Notes: generated by a model not told the origin, from the letters alone. A stretch of DNA of 64,000 nucleotides from Prevotella sp. tf2-5 (GCF_900115435.1 NZ_FOWK01000009.1:1-64000), one strand, 5' to 3'; shown: positions 16,436 through 26,600, counted from the stretch's first letter. A program made the numbers and translations.

Positions 16436-17842
16436 ATGAAACAATTTAATGACAAGAACTTCGTGTTGGATAACGAGGTAGCTCAGGATCTGTTCCACAA
16501 CCATGCGGCTAAAATGCCTATCATTGACTACCATTGTCACCTGATTCCCGAGATGGTGGCTAATGACCATCGTTTCAAGAGCATCACAGAGCTCTGGCTG
16601 GGTGGTGACCATTATAAGTGGCGTGCTATGCGTACCAATGGCGTGGATGAGAAATACTGCACTGGTAAGGATACCAGCGACTGGGAGAAATTCGAGAAGT
16701 GGGCAGAGACCGTTCCTTATACACTCCGTAACCCATTGTATCACTGGACACATCTGGAGCTGAAGACAGCCTTTGGCATTGACAAGCTGCTCTCTCCCAA
16801 GACGGCTCGTGAGATTTTCGACGAGTGTAATGAGAAACTGAAGCAGCCGGAGTTCTCCGCTCGTGGACTGATGAAGCACTATAACGTAGAGTGTGTCTGC
16901 ACGACGGATGATCCTGTAGACGACCTTCATAATCATATCGAATATGCCAAGCACAAGGCAGCGGATGATCCTATGATGATTCCTGCGTGGCGTCCTGACA
17001 AAGCGATGAATATCGAGAAGCCCGAGTTTGGTGCTTATGTTCATCAGCTGGAGCAGGTGAGTGGTGTGACCATCACTAAGTTCGCTGATATGGTAGATGC
17101 CCTCCAGAAGCGTCATGACTTCTTTCAGGAGCAGGGTTGTAAACTCTCCGATCATGGTATCGAGGAGTTCTATGATGAGGATTATAGCGACTCACAGATT
17201 GAGACGATCTTCGAGAAGGCAATGCGTGGTCAGCAGCTCTCTAACCTGGAGATCCGTCAGTATAAGAACTGTTTTCTGACCATGATGGCAGAGATGGATG
17301 CTGATGCTGACTGGACACAGCAGTTCCACTATGGTGCTATCCGTGATAACAACACGAAGATGTATAACGCCCTTGGTCCTGATACTGGTTTCGACTCTAT
17401 TGGTGAGTTCAACACAGCCAAGGCAATGTCTAAGTTCCTGAACAAGCTGAATATGGAGGACAAACTCACGCGTACCATATTATATACGTTGAATCCTTGT
17501 GCCAACGAGGTGATTGCCACGATGCTGGGTAACTTCCAGGGTGGTGAGCCGGGTAAGATCCAATTTGGTTCCGGCTGGTGGTTTAATGACCAGAAGGATG
17601 GTATGGAGCGTCAGATGAACGCGCTCAGCGTACTGGGCTTGCTGAGTCGCTTCGTAGGTATGCTGACAGACTCTCGCTCATTCCTCAGCTATCCTCGTCA
17701 TGAATACTTCCGTCGTATCCTCTGTAACATCCTCGGCAATGATGTTGAGAAGGGCTTGCTGCCTGATGACCGTGAGTTGCTGGGTAAGATGGTGGAGGAT
17801 ATCTCCTACAATAACGCCCGTCGTTATTTCAAGTTCTACTAA
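16436..17842 (+). CDS. uxaC: Glucuronate isomerase
   Basis: The product has 468 aa, normal for UxaC. It isomerises D-glucuronate to D-fructuronate, or D-galacturonate to D-tagaturonate, the first step of hexuronate breakdown. Family segments are MPIIDYHCHLIPEMVAND (metal-binding His-x-His), WRAMRTNGV, CTTDDPVDDL, GSGWWFNDQKDGM and MLTDSRSFLSYPRHEYFRRI. It is a single gene with its own promoter and terminator. The partner kdgK lies at 48.8 kb and a beta-glucuronidase at 61.3 kb. Confidence 0.96.
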   Translation: MKQFNDKNFVLDNEVAQDLFHNHAAKMPIIDYHCHLIPEMVANDHRFKSITELWLGGDHYKWRAMRTNGVDEKYCTGKDTSDWEKFEKWAETVPYTLRNPLYHWTHLELKTAFGIDKLLSPKTAREIFDECNEKLKQPEFSARGLMKHYNVECVCTTDDPVDDLHNHIEYAKHKAADDPMMIPAWRPDKAMNIEKPEFGAYVHQLEQVSGVTITKFADMVDALQKRHDFFQEQGCKLSDHGIEEFYDEDYSDSQIETIFEKAMRGQQLSNLEIRQYKNCFLTMMAEMDADADWTQQFHYGAIRDNNTKMYNALGPDTGFDSIGEFNTAKAMSKFLNKLNMEDKLTRTILYTLNPCANEVIATMLGNFQGGEPGKIQFGSGWWFNDQKDGMERQMNALSVLGLLSRFVGMLTDSRSFLSYPRHEYFRRILCNILGNDVEKGLLPDDRELLGKMVEDISYNNARRYFKFY

Positions 17843-17866
17843 ACCATACGGAACTCAACATAACAA

Positions 17867-17899
17867 AATGAGGGAGCCAGGTCGGCTCCCTCATTTATT
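17867..17899 (+). terminator. uxaC terminator
   Basis: AAATGAGGGAGCC and GGCTCCCTCATTT form a perfect stem around a 5-nt loop, followed by TATTTTG. Confidence 0.88.
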
Positions 17900-17921
17900 T
17901 TGTAACTTTTCCCCTTATTCT

Positions 17922-17952
17922 TTTGTGGTTTTTCAAATAATTATTATCTTTG
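17922..17952 (+). promoter_or_regulatory. Promoter of the repeat-protein gene
   Basis: TTTG (17922-17925) and TATCTTTG (17945-17952), 19-bp spacer. Confidence 0.75.
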
Positions 17953-17992
17953 CCTCGAGTAAACCATTCACTAACCATTTAAGATTAAAGAA

Positions 17993-19114
17993 ATGAAATT
18001 AAGGATTAAGTTTTTGCTTTTAGTATTGGCAGCCATGTTCTCTTTCAGCACACCAGCTGACGCACAGTGGGGAAGCCTTATCAAAGGTGCCCGTAAGACG
18101 TTGGGTATCAAGACCAAGAAGGAGAAGGCACAAGAAGCGGCAATGAAAGAGGAACAACGTAAGCGTGACTCTGTTCAGGCAGTCATCAAGAGTATTACGC
18201 CCACTATCCCGCAGCCTGCACCTGAGGGCACCAGGGAGTTGGCTGTTCTATGGCAGGGCAAGAATAAGATTGCCACATGGAATCCTGTGAAGCTGGAGAT
18301 GACTTTCAATAAGAAATATGAAAGTGGTGAGCTTGCTGGTCAGGATATCAAATATATTCTTGACCCGAATACAGGTGTCGTGAAGAGTAGTCTGGGTAAT
18401 GAGGTGGGACGGATGAGCAACGACGGCACCATCGTCACCTCTAAACTTGGTACGTTTAATTATGACTCAGCCACAGGCAAGGTATCGTATAACGGTGAGG
18501 TGATTGGTAATGTCACGATGCAGGAGGCGAAATGCTATTATCAGAATCTTGGGAATTTCGATGGGCACGTGAGTCCGTTGCTCGTTGCGTTTACCTTTAT
18601 CGGAGCCCTGCTGTCACCAGAACAGGTCGAGGAGTTCCATGCTGCGAAGATCAAGGCAGACCAAGAGGCTGCCGCCCTTGCTGAGAAGCAACGCCAGGAG
18701 CGGAAGGCTCGTGAGGAGGCTCAGCGTAAGGAATGGGAGTCTCTGAATTGTGTCATCATGAACAGCAGTGGCTCGACAATAGGCTATGTCAGGTCGAATG
18801 GTGTCGTTGAGTCATCGAGTCATTTGACGATCGGCTATATTCATCAGAACGGTGTCATTGAGCAATCGAACCATCTGACATGTGGCTATGTACAGTCGAA
18901 TGGTACGGTGGAGCAGTCTAACCACCTGACGCTCGGCTATTTTGACGGTCGCACCTTCGAGAAGTCAAATCGTATCACCTGTGGCTATTATAGCAGTGGC
19001 ACTTTCGAGAACAGCTCTCACATAACCATCGGAAGATTCAGTGGGAAATACAACCGGACGGTCATCGCGGCTTGTTTCTTTTTCTTCTTCTTCCCAGATG
19101 AGGTGAATAAATAA
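17993..19114 (+). CDS. Exported protein with coiled coil and C-terminal repeats
   Basis: The product has 373 aa with a signal peptide (ends FSTPADAQ). After a basic region (KTKKEKAQEAAMKEEQRKRD) comes a beta-rich domain, then a charged helix (about 221-252, AAALAEKQRQERKAREEAQR) that looks like a coiled coil. From about 262 there are at least five degenerate units of 14-17 residues of type GY..SNG.VE.SSHLT., which would form a beta-helix or beta-solenoid. The C-terminus ends AACFFFFFFPDEVNK with six Phe in a row. Function is unknown; it is probably envelope-associated. Confidence 0.75.
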   Translation: MKLRIKFLLLVLAAMFSFSTPADAQWGSLIKGARKTLGIKTKKEKAQEAAMKEEQRKRDSVQAVIKSITPTIPQPAPEGTRELAVLWQGKNKIATWNPVKLEMTFNKKYESGELAGQDIKYILDPNTGVVKSSLGNEVGRMSNDGTIVTSKLGTFNYDSATGKVSYNGEVIGNVTMQEAKCYYQNLGNFDGHVSPLLVAFTFIGALLSPEQVEEFHAAKIKADQEAAALAEKQRQERKAREEAQRKEWESLNCVIMNSSGSTIGYVRSNGVVESSSHLTIGYIHQNGVIEQSNHLTCGYVQSNGTVEQSNHLTLGYFDGRTFEKSNRITCGYYSSGTFENSSHITIGRFSGKYNRTVIAACFFFFFFPDEVNK

Positions 19115-19134
19115 GTCATCTCTTTCGCTGGAAG

Positions 19135-19893
19135 TCAACTCATCCATTCCTTGCGCTCACTCTCCGGCATCTTCTCGATGGCATAACGGAGCATAGTGCG
19201 GGGCATCTCATGGACATGTTGGCGGAGGAACTCACGGAGAAGACTCATACTTACCCGCTTACCCATCTCACGAAGCATCCATCCCACGGCTTTATGCATC
19301 AAGTCGTGTGGATGGTGCAGGTGTATCTCAGCATAGCGTAGGCACCACGACGGATCGCCCATCTGTGAGGTCTTCCACGAACACACTATACTCATACGTT
19401 GTTTCCATAGACAAGGACTCTGGGCTAACTCGTCGAGTACGCTCATCTTATAGTTGCTGTCACCTAAGTCCGAGGGCAACAGCAACCAATGTCCTAATAT
19501 CTTTGGAGCCGACAGGTCCACCAAGTCCCAGTTATTCGCCTGTTCCGCATAGTGCAGATACATCGTCACGATGTCATCACGTCCTTGGATGGCTGTCTCG
19601 TCATTCTCCAGTCTCTTGGTGGCTAGCTTCTCAAACTTCGATACGAGGATCAGCAGTCCGCAAAGTCTTACCTCATGCCAGCGATTCATTAACAACCTTG
19701 GCACTTCACTCAATGGGAGATCCTTGCCCGCTGCCTTTACGACCTCTCGTGTCTGTGGCACCTTCAGTCCCAGGAACTCATCCCCCTCTCCATACTCCCC
19801 AGGTCCCGTTTTAAAGAAGCCCATGAGTATCTTACGCTGTTCCTCATTGCGCAGCGACTCCATATAAGTGATTATTTCTTGTGCTGTCATCAT
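19135..19893 (-). CDS. AlkD-like DNA alkylation repair protein
   Basis: The product has 252 aa. It is a HEAT-like repeat DNA glycosylase that removes bulky N3- and N7-alkylpurines. Family marks are FFKTGPGEYGEGDEFLGLKVPQ near the N-terminus, ANNWDLVDLSA (conserved Trp and catalytic-region Asp), WKQRMSIV and VGWMLREMGKR. It has its own promoter box at 19922-19929. It is not in an operon. Confidence 0.9.
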   Translation of the reverse strand: MMTAQEIITYMESLRNEEQRKILMGFFKTGPGEYGEGDEFLGLKVPQTREVVKAAGKDLPLSEVPRLLMNRWHEVRLCGLLILVSKFEKLATKRLENDETAIQGRDDIVTMYLHYAEQANNWDLVDLSAPKILGHWLLLPSDLGDSNYKMSVLDELAQSPCLWKQRMSIVCSWKTSQMGDPSWCLRYAEIHLHHPHDLMHKAVGWMLREMGKRVSMSLLREFLRQHVHEMPRTMLRYAIEKMPESERKEWMS

Positions 19894-19921
19894 TCCTTGT
19901 TCTTGTTGCTGTTTCGTCTTG

Positions 19922-19929
19922 CAAATATA
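19922..19929 (-). promoter_or_regulatory. Promoter -7 box for the alkD-like gene
   Basis: TATATTTG on the reverse strand, 29 bp upstream of the ATG. The 22-bp repeat array begins 22 bp further upstream, in the -33 region. Confidence 0.55.
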
Positions 19930-19950
19930 ATAAATATATGTGATATGAAA

Positions 19951-20038
19951 GTAAATTCAGTGAATTTACTCACTAAATTCAGTGTGTTTACTTTGCAAAT
20001 TCAGTGAATTTACTCACCAAATTCAGTGAATTTACTGA
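19951..20038. repeat. Tandem array, four exact 22-bp units (family A)
   Basis: Units begin at 19951, 19973, 19995 and 20017. The core in three of them is AAATTCAGTGAATTTACT, a near-palindrome; the second has GTGTGTTT in its place. The same family recurs at 41292-41357, including the leading TATGAAA and a trailing GAGA(A/T)AGGAG. It lies between the divergent alkD-like gene and lipoprotein gene. Confidence 0.92.
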
Positions 20039-20114
20039 GAAAGGAGAGTTTTTTATATAAGATAATGTCTGTTTGTAACAGATGAAGAAATGACATAAAG
20101 AAATTTCATTTTTT

Positions 20115-20146
20115 ATTGCGAGATTCGAAGAAAACTATTAACTTTG
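20115..20146 (+). promoter_or_regulatory. Promoter of the lipoprotein-glmS unit
   Basis: ATTG (20115-20118) and TAACTTTG (20139-20146) with a 20-bp spacer. The leader is about 15-20 nt to the ATG at 20168. Confidence 0.65.
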
Positions 20147-20167
20147 CAGCGTCAAAAACGAAACAAG

Positions 20168-20635
20168 ATGAAAAAGGTAGTTTTTTTATTTGTGACGATG
20201 ATGCTGCTGGTGGCATGCTCGAAGAACGAGAATCCCTTTAACTATCGTGGTCTTCCGTTGTCTATGACAACAGCACAGTTCGTTGACTCCATGAATGCTC
20301 GTGGCTTTGCCGTTGACAGTGCCGCCTCTGACAGTGGAAAAACATTGGTGTTTGCCAGTGCCGTCCATAAATATCGTGTATTGATGGCGTTCAAAGATGA
20401 CAAGATTGCCGCCGTGCAGGAGAATTATTCCTTCTCTACGAATGACAGTACCCGTCAGTTGTGGCAGGAGATACGCGACGGACTGGAGAAGGAGTTAGGT
20501 GCCTGGCCCGATTGTCCGATTCTGAAGGACGATCATAAGGTGGCCAAGTTCGATGCCTCTGACGGTCTCATCTCTGTGATATTGGAGAACACGTACAAGC
20601 CGACATTGTCTGTCCGTTACGATCCGAAGAAATAA
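20168..20635 (+). CDS. Small lipoprotein upstream of glmS
   Basis: The product has 155 aa from the ATG at 20168, which fits the promoter. An upstream in-frame ATG at 20144 would lie inside the -7 box. The lipobox MLLVACS gives Cys18. The mature part contains FNYRGLPLSMTTAQFVDSMNARG, which suggests a fold that compares substitution states, and a C-terminal NTYKPTLSVRYDPKK. I do not recognise a named family. glmS follows after 41 bp with no promoter, so the genes are probably cotranscribed. Confidence 0.72.
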   Translation: MKKVVFLFVTMMLLVACSKNENPFNYRGLPLSMTTAQFVDSMNARGFAVDSAASDSGKTLVFASAVHKYRVLMAFKDDKIAAVQENYSFSTNDSTRQLWQEIRDGLEKELGAWPDCPILKDDHKVAKFDASDGLISVILENTYKPTLSVRYDPKK

Positions 20636-20676
20636 GAACACAATAATAACACAACACAAACTTACGAGAGAACAAT

Positions 20677-22521
20677 ATGTGCGGAATAGTAGGATATTTA
20701 GGTAGGAAAGAGGCTTTCCCTATCCTGATAAAAGGTTTGCGACGCTTGGAGTATCGTGGTTACGATTCTGCGGGTGTCGCATTAATTAATGATAACGGCA
20801 ACCTGAATGTCTGCAAGACGAAGGGTAAGGTAGACAATCTGGTAGAGTTCTGCAGTGACAAGAATGTCAGCGGAACGGTAGGTATCGCCCATACCCGTTG
20901 GGCTACCCATGGGGAGCCCTCGGCAGTCAATGCTCACCCTCACTATTCTGAGTCGAAGAACTTGGCGATTATCCATAACGGTATCATTGAGAACTATGCC
21001 GACCTGAAGGAGAAACTGAAGGCGAAGGGTGTGACATTCCGCTCAGATACTGATACAGAGGTGCTGGTGCAGCTCGTCGAGTATATCATGGAACGTAAGG
21101 AACTCGATCTGCTGACTGCCGTGCAAGTCGCACTCTACCAGGTTATCGGTGCTTATGCCATTGCCATTATTGACAAGCGTCATCCCGACCAGATTATTGC
21201 GGCACGCAAACAGAGTCCGCTGGTAGTGGGTATTGGTGACGATGAGTTCTTCCTGGGTTCCGATGCCAGTCCTATCGTAGAGTATACGGATAAGGTGGTC
21301 TATCTCGAGGACGGTAATATCGCAGTCCTCAAGAGAGGGGAGGACCTGAAGGTCGTCAGTATCTTGGGAGAGGAACAGGAGCTTGTTGTCAAGAAGGTGG
21401 ATATAAACCTCGGACAGTTGGAGAAAGGTGGCTTCGCCCACTTCATGCTAAAAGAGATCTTCGAGCAGCCAGAGTGTCTGACAAACTGTATGCGTGGACG
21501 TGTCAATGTGGACACAGACAATGTCGTCCTCTCCGCTGTTATTGACTATAAACAACAACTGCTGAATGCCAAGCGTTTCATCATCGTTGCCTGTGGTACC
21601 TCCTGGCATGCGGGACTGATTGGTAAGCAGATGATAGAGCAACTGTGCCGGATCCCTGTGGAGGTAGAGTATGCCTCAGAGTTCCGCTATCGTAATCCTG
21701 TCATCACCAAGGAGGATGTCGTCATCGCTATTTCACAGAGTGGTGAGACTGCCGATACTCTTGCCGCCGTGCAACTGGCAAAGGAGGCCGGTGCCTTTAT
21801 CTATGGTATCTGTAATGCCATCGGCTCCAGTATCCCACGTGCCACAGATACTGGTTCCTATATCCATGTGGGACCAGAGATCGGTGTCGCCTCTACGAAG
21901 GCGTTCACAGGACAAGTCACCGTGCTGACGATGCTCGCCCTTGCCTTGGCGAAAGAGAAGGGGACGATCTCCAATGACGATTATATGCATATCGTGAAGG
22001 AACTGCATGAGATACCTGCTAAGATAAAAGAGGTATTGAAACTCAACGACCGCATCGCTGATCTGAGTCGTACCTTTACCTATGCCCGTAACTTCCTCTA
22101 TCTGGGACGTGGATTCAGTTATCCTGTCGCCTTGGAGGGTGCTCTGAAACTAAAGGAGATATCCTATATCCATGCGGAAGGGTATCCCGCTGCTGAGATG
22201 AAGCATGGTCCGATAGCCTTGATAGACTCCGATATGCCAGTAGTGGTCATCGCCACCCATAACGGTATGTACGAGAAGGTGCTCTCTAATATACAAGAGG
22301 TGAAGGCGCGGAAGGGTAAGGTCATCGCTGTGGTCAGCGAGGGCGATGATACCATCCGTCGGATTGCCGATGAGGTCATCGCATTGCCGGATACGATAGA
22401 ATGTCTGGAGCCGTTGTTGGCAACGATACCCCTTCAGATGCTTGCCTATCACGTTGCTGTTTGCAAAGGTCTCAATGTCGACCAGCCGAGAAACCTTGCT
22501 AAGAGCGTTACCGTTGAGTGA
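20677..22521 (+). CDS. glmS: Glutamine-fructose-6-phosphate aminotransferase
   Basis: The product has 614 aa, as expected. It makes glucosamine-6-phosphate from fructose-6-phosphate and glutamine, the entry to cell-wall amino sugars. The N-terminal Ntn glutaminase has catalytic Cys2 (MCGIVGYLG), followed by HTRWATHG and two SIS domains (ACGTSWHAG, ISQSGETADT, GRGFSYPVALEGALKLKE), ending NLAKSVTVE. The 41-bp upstream gap is too short for a glmS ribozyme. Confidence 0.97.
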   Translation: MCGIVGYLGRKEAFPILIKGLRRLEYRGYDSAGVALINDNGNLNVCKTKGKVDNLVEFCSDKNVSGTVGIAHTRWATHGEPSAVNAHPHYSESKNLAIIHNGIIENYADLKEKLKAKGVTFRSDTDTEVLVQLVEYIMERKELDLLTAVQVALYQVIGAYAIAIIDKRHPDQIIAARKQSPLVVGIGDDEFFLGSDASPIVEYTDKVVYLEDGNIAVLKRGEDLKVVSILGEEQELVVKKVDINLGQLEKGGFAHFMLKEIFEQPECLTNCMRGRVNVDTDNVVLSAVIDYKQQLLNAKRFIIVACGTSWHAGLIGKQMIEQLCRIPVEVEYASEFRYRNPVITKEDVVIAISQSGETADTLAAVQLAKEAGAFIYGICNAIGSSIPRATDTGSYIHVGPEIGVASTKAFTGQVTVLTMLALALAKEKGTISNDDYMHIVKELHEIPAKIKEVLKLNDRIADLSRTFTYARNFLYLGRGFSYPVALEGALKLKEISYIHAEGYPAAEMKHGPIALIDSDMPVVVIATHNGMYEKVLSNIQEVKARKGKVIAVVSEGDDTIRRIADEVIALPDTIECLEPLLATIPLQMLAYHVAVCKGLNVDQPRNLAKSVTVE

Positions 22522-22524
22522 TAT

Positions 22525-22562
22525 AAGGGCGATTCGTCATTGACGTTTCGCCCTTCTTTTTT
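22525..22562 (+). terminator. glmS terminator
   Basis: AAGGGCG/CGCCCTT stem with an inner CGTC/GACG stem, followed by CTTTTTT. It lies 27 bp before carA. Confidence 0.85.
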
Positions 22563-22588
22563 AAGATATAATACAAATACAAAATAGA

Positions 22589-23689
22589 ATGAAAGATGTG
22601 ACATTGGTTCTGGAAGACGGAACACGGTTCAAAGGGAAGAGTTTCGGGTATGATGCTCCCGTTTCTGGTGAGGTGGTCTTCAATACGGCAATGATGGGAT
22701 ATCCCGAGTCGCTGACAGATCCCTCGTATGCCGGACAGATGATGGTACTGACCTATCCGCTGGTGGGTAACTATGGTGTGCCTGCTCATACGGTAGGAGG
22801 TGATCTGTCAGCAGATGGCGGCAAAGGTGTGATCTATGACTTCTTCGAGAGTGATAAGATCTATGCCTCAGCCATTATCGTCAGTGACTATAGTGAGGAG
22901 TACAGTCATTGGAATGCCTGTGAGAGTCTCGCCGACTGGCTCAAACGAGAGAAGGTACCTGGCATCACAGGTATTGATACGAGACAGTTGACGAAGGTGC
23001 TGCGTGAGCATGGTGTGATGATGGGCACTATAGAAACTATAGATACTATTGGCACTATAGGAACTATAGATCATTATAGTACCACCAACTGGGTTGACCG
23101 TGTCAGCTGCAAGGAGATTATCCGATATAATGAGGGTGCTGGCAAGAAAGTAGTGCTGGTAGACTGTGGTGTGAAGGCGAATATCATCCGTTGTCTCATT
23201 GACAGAGGGGTGGAAGTGATCCGGGTACCTTGGAACTACGACTATACCGGTATGGACTTTGATGGACTCTTCCTCGCCAATGGTCCTGGTGACCCGGATA
23301 CCTGTGAGGATGCGGTGACTATTATCCGTAAGCAGATGTCACAGAGCCGTAAGCCCATCTGTGGCATATGTATGGGTAACCAGTTGTTGGCGAAGGCTGG
23401 TGGTGCTACTATCTATAAACTGAAATACGGACATCGCTCGCACAACCAGCCTGTCCGGGAGGTCGGTACCAACCGTTGTTATGTGACCAGTCAGAATCAT
23501 GGCTATGCTGTGGATGCATCTACACTGGGAAGGGAATGGAGAGAGCTCTTCGTGAATATGAACGACGGCTCTAACGAGGGTATCCGTCACCAGACCAATC
23601 CTTGGTTCAGTAGTCAGTTCCATCCAGAAGCCTGTTCTGGACCAGTAGATACCGAGTTTATGTTTGACCGTTTTATAGAAGCATTATAA
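22589..23689 (+). CDS. carA: Carbamoyl-phosphate synthase, small subunit
   Basis: The product has 366 aa. It supplies ammonia from glutamine to CarB for arginine and pyrimidine synthesis. The glutaminase nucleophile is Cys261 in CGICMGNQLLA, with SQNHGYAVD and HPEACSGP also present. The family's usual GHQ reads GNQ here. Residues 146-163 are a low-complexity run of GTI/ETI/DTI coded by six 9-bp repeats (23024-23077), placed in the loop between the N-terminal domain and the glutaminase domain. carB starts 2 bp after the stop. Confidence 0.96.
   Translation: MKDVTLVLEDGTRFKGKSFGYDAPVSGEVVFNTAMMGYPESLTDPSYAGQMMVLTYPLVGNYGVPAHTVGGDLSADGGKGVIYDFFESDKIYASAIIVSDYSEEYSHWNACESLADWLKREKVPGITGIDTRQLTKVLREHGVMMGTIETIDTIGTIGTIDHYSTTNWVDRVSCKEIIRYNEGAGKKVVLVDCGVKANIIRCLIDRGVEVIRVPWNYDYTGMDFDGLFLANGPGDPDTCEDAVTIIRKQMSQSRKPICGICMGNQLLAKAGGATIYKLKYGHRSHNQPVREVGTNRCYVTSQNHGYAVDASTLGREWRELFVNMNDGSNEGIRHQTNPWFSSQFHPEACSGPVDTEFMFDRFIEAL
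23024..23077 (+). repeat. Six 9-bp repeats in frame inside carA
   Basis: Units start every 9 bp from 23024; consensus GG(C/A)ACTATA, with variants GAAACTATA, GATACTATT and GATCATTAT. They encode three-residue steps, mostly (G/E/D)TI. Confidence 0.9.
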
Positions 23690-23691
23690 TT

Positions 23692-26600
23692 ATGAAATAC
23701 GATAATATCAAGAAGGTCCTGTTATTGGGATCAGGTGCCTTGAAAATCGGAGAGGCAGGTGAGTTCGACTATTCTGGCTCACAGGCACTGAAAGCATTGC
23801 GTGAGGAGGGTGTGAAGACCGTGCTCATCAATCCGAATATCGCCACCGTTCAGACTTCGGAGGGTGTTGCCGACGAGATCTATTTCCTACCAGTGCAGCC
23901 CTATTTTGTAGAACGTGTGATAGAGAAAGAGCGCCCAGACGGTATCTTGCTCTCATTTGGTGGACAGACTGCTCTGAACTGTGGTGTGGAACTTTATAAG
24001 AGTGGTGTGCTGGAGAAATATGGGGTAAGGGTACTGGGAACCCCCGTTCGGGCTATTATGGATACGGAAGACCGTGAGCTTTTCGTGGAGAAACTCAACG
24101 AGATTGACGTGAAGACCATCAAGAGTGAGGCTTGCGAGACCATCGAACAGGCACGTCATGCTGCTAAGGAGTTGGGTTATCCTGTCATCCTCCGTGCCGC
24201 ATATGCCTTGGGAGGTCTGGGCTCTGGCTTCTGTGATAACGAGGAAGAGCTTGACAAACTGGCTGAGAAGGCCTTCGCATTCTCTCCGCAGGTGTTGGTG
24301 GAGAAATCACTGAAAGGATGGAAGGAGATAGAGTACGAAGTGGTGCGTGACCGTTATGACAACTGTATCACCGTCTGCAATATGGAGAATTTCGACCCGC
24401 TGGGAATCCATACGGGAGAGTCCATCGTGATCGCACCATCCCAGACGCTGACTAACTCCGAGTACCATAAGTTGCGTGCCCTTGCTATTAAGATTATCCG
24501 TCATATCGGTATCGTGGGAGAGTGTAACGTACAATATGCCTTTGACCCACAGTCGGAGGACTACCGGGTCATTGAGGTGAATGCCCGTCTGAGCCGCTCC
24601 TCAGCATTGGCAAGTAAGGCGACAGGTTATCCGTTGGCTTTCGTCGCTGCCAAACTGGGAATGGGTTATGGACTCTTTGAACTGAAAAACTCGGTGACGA
24701 AGACGACCTCCGCATTCTTTGAGCCTGCCCTCGACTATGTGGTATGTAAGATACCTCGTTGGGACCTCTCGAAGTTCCATGGTGTCGACAAGGAGTTAGG
24801 GTCGTCGATGAAGTCGGTCGGTGAGGTGATGGCGATAGGACGTACCTTTGAGGAGGCAATCCAAAAGGGACTTCGTATGATCGGACAGGGTATGCATGGC
24901 TTTGTCGAGAACAAAGAACTGGCAATCGCTGATGTGGATGCCGCCCTGCGTGAGCCTACTGACAAGCGTATCTTTGTCATCTCGAAAGCGATGCATCTGC
25001 CACAGTATGATATCGAGCGTATCCATGAGTTGACGAAGATAGACAAATGGTTTCTGTATAAACTTAAACATATCGTTGATATCGACGAGAGATTGAAAAG
25101 TTTAAGAATGGAAAAATTGAAGTCAGGAGAGACTGCTGTTCCTTCAATTCTTCAATTTTTGAATTCTTCAATTCTAAAAGAAGCGAAGATCTATGGCTTT
25201 ACGGACTTTCAGATAGCGCGTGCCATCGGATTGGAGGAAGAGATGGGAAACATGCACAAGGCGATGCTGGAGGTACGACGTGTCAGGAAGGAGATGGGAA
25301 TAACCCCTGTCGTCAAACAGATCGATACCCTTGCCGCAGAATATCCCGCTCAGACCAATTATCTGTATGTCACTTATAGTGGGACTGCCTCAGATATACC
25401 CTTTGAGAACGACGGTAAGAGTATCATCGTATTAGGCTCTGGTGCCTATCGTATCGGTTCCAGTGTGGAGTTTGACTGGTGTGGGGTACAGGCTTTGAGC
25501 ACCATCCGTAAGGAGGGGTGGAGGAGTATCATGATCAACTACAACCCTGAGACGGTGTCTACAGACTATGATATGTGTGACCGCCTGTATTTCGATGAGT
25601 TGACTTTCGAACGTGTGATGGACATCATCGACATGGAACAACCACATGGTGTTATCGTCTCTACAGGTGGACAGATTCCTAATAACCTCGCTATGGCATT
25701 GGATGAGCAGCAGGTACCAATCCTCGGGACTTCGGCACAGGACATTGACGGAGCGGAGGATCGTGCGAAATTCTCACAAATGCTGAATGAGATCGGTGTC
25801 AACCAACCTGAATGGAGTGCCTTGACCTCGATGCAGGATATTGATGCCTTCGTGGAGAGGGTAGGTTTCCCAGTACTGGTACGTCCCTCGTATGTGCTGA
25901 GTGGCGCTGCCATGAATGTATGTTCTAATAAAGAAGAGCTGGAACGTTTCTTGCAACTGGCAGCCAATGTGAGTGTGGATCATCCTGTCGTGGTGTCTAA
26001 GTTCATAGAGCATGCTAAAGAGATAGAGATGGATGCTGTGGCAAAGGATGGAGAGATACTTGCCTATGCCATCTCTGAGCATATAGAGTTCGCGGGTGTC
26101 CACTCCGGTGATGCCACCATCCAGTTTCCTCCTCAGAAACTGTATGTGGAGACTGTCCGTCGTATCAAGCGTATCAGTCGTCAGATTGCGAAGGCACTAC
26201 ATATCAACGGTCCTTTCAATATCCAGTATATGGCTCGCGACAATGACATCCTGGTTATTGAGTGTAACCTGCGTGCCTCCCGTTCCTTCCCCTTTGTATC
26301 GAAGGTGTTAAAGCTGAATCTGATAGAACTCGCTACGAAGGTGATGCTGGGACTGCCGGTAGAGAAACCGCATAAGAACCTCTTCGATTTGGATTATGTG
26401 GGTATCAAGGCAAGTCAGTTCTCCTTCAACCGCCTCCAGAAAGCGGATCCTGTCTTGGGTGTGGATATGGCATCGACTGGTGAGGTGGGATGCTTGGGCG
26501 ATAATACCTCTGCCGCCTTGTTGAAGTCAATGTTGAGCGTGGGACACCGTATCCCTAAGAAGACGGTGTTGCTCTCTACGGGTAGTGCCAAGCAGAAAGC

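Noticed and set aside
20636..20676. glmS ribozyme/riboswitch
   Set aside because: Only 41 AT-rich bases lie upstream of glmS, too short for the ribozyme core.
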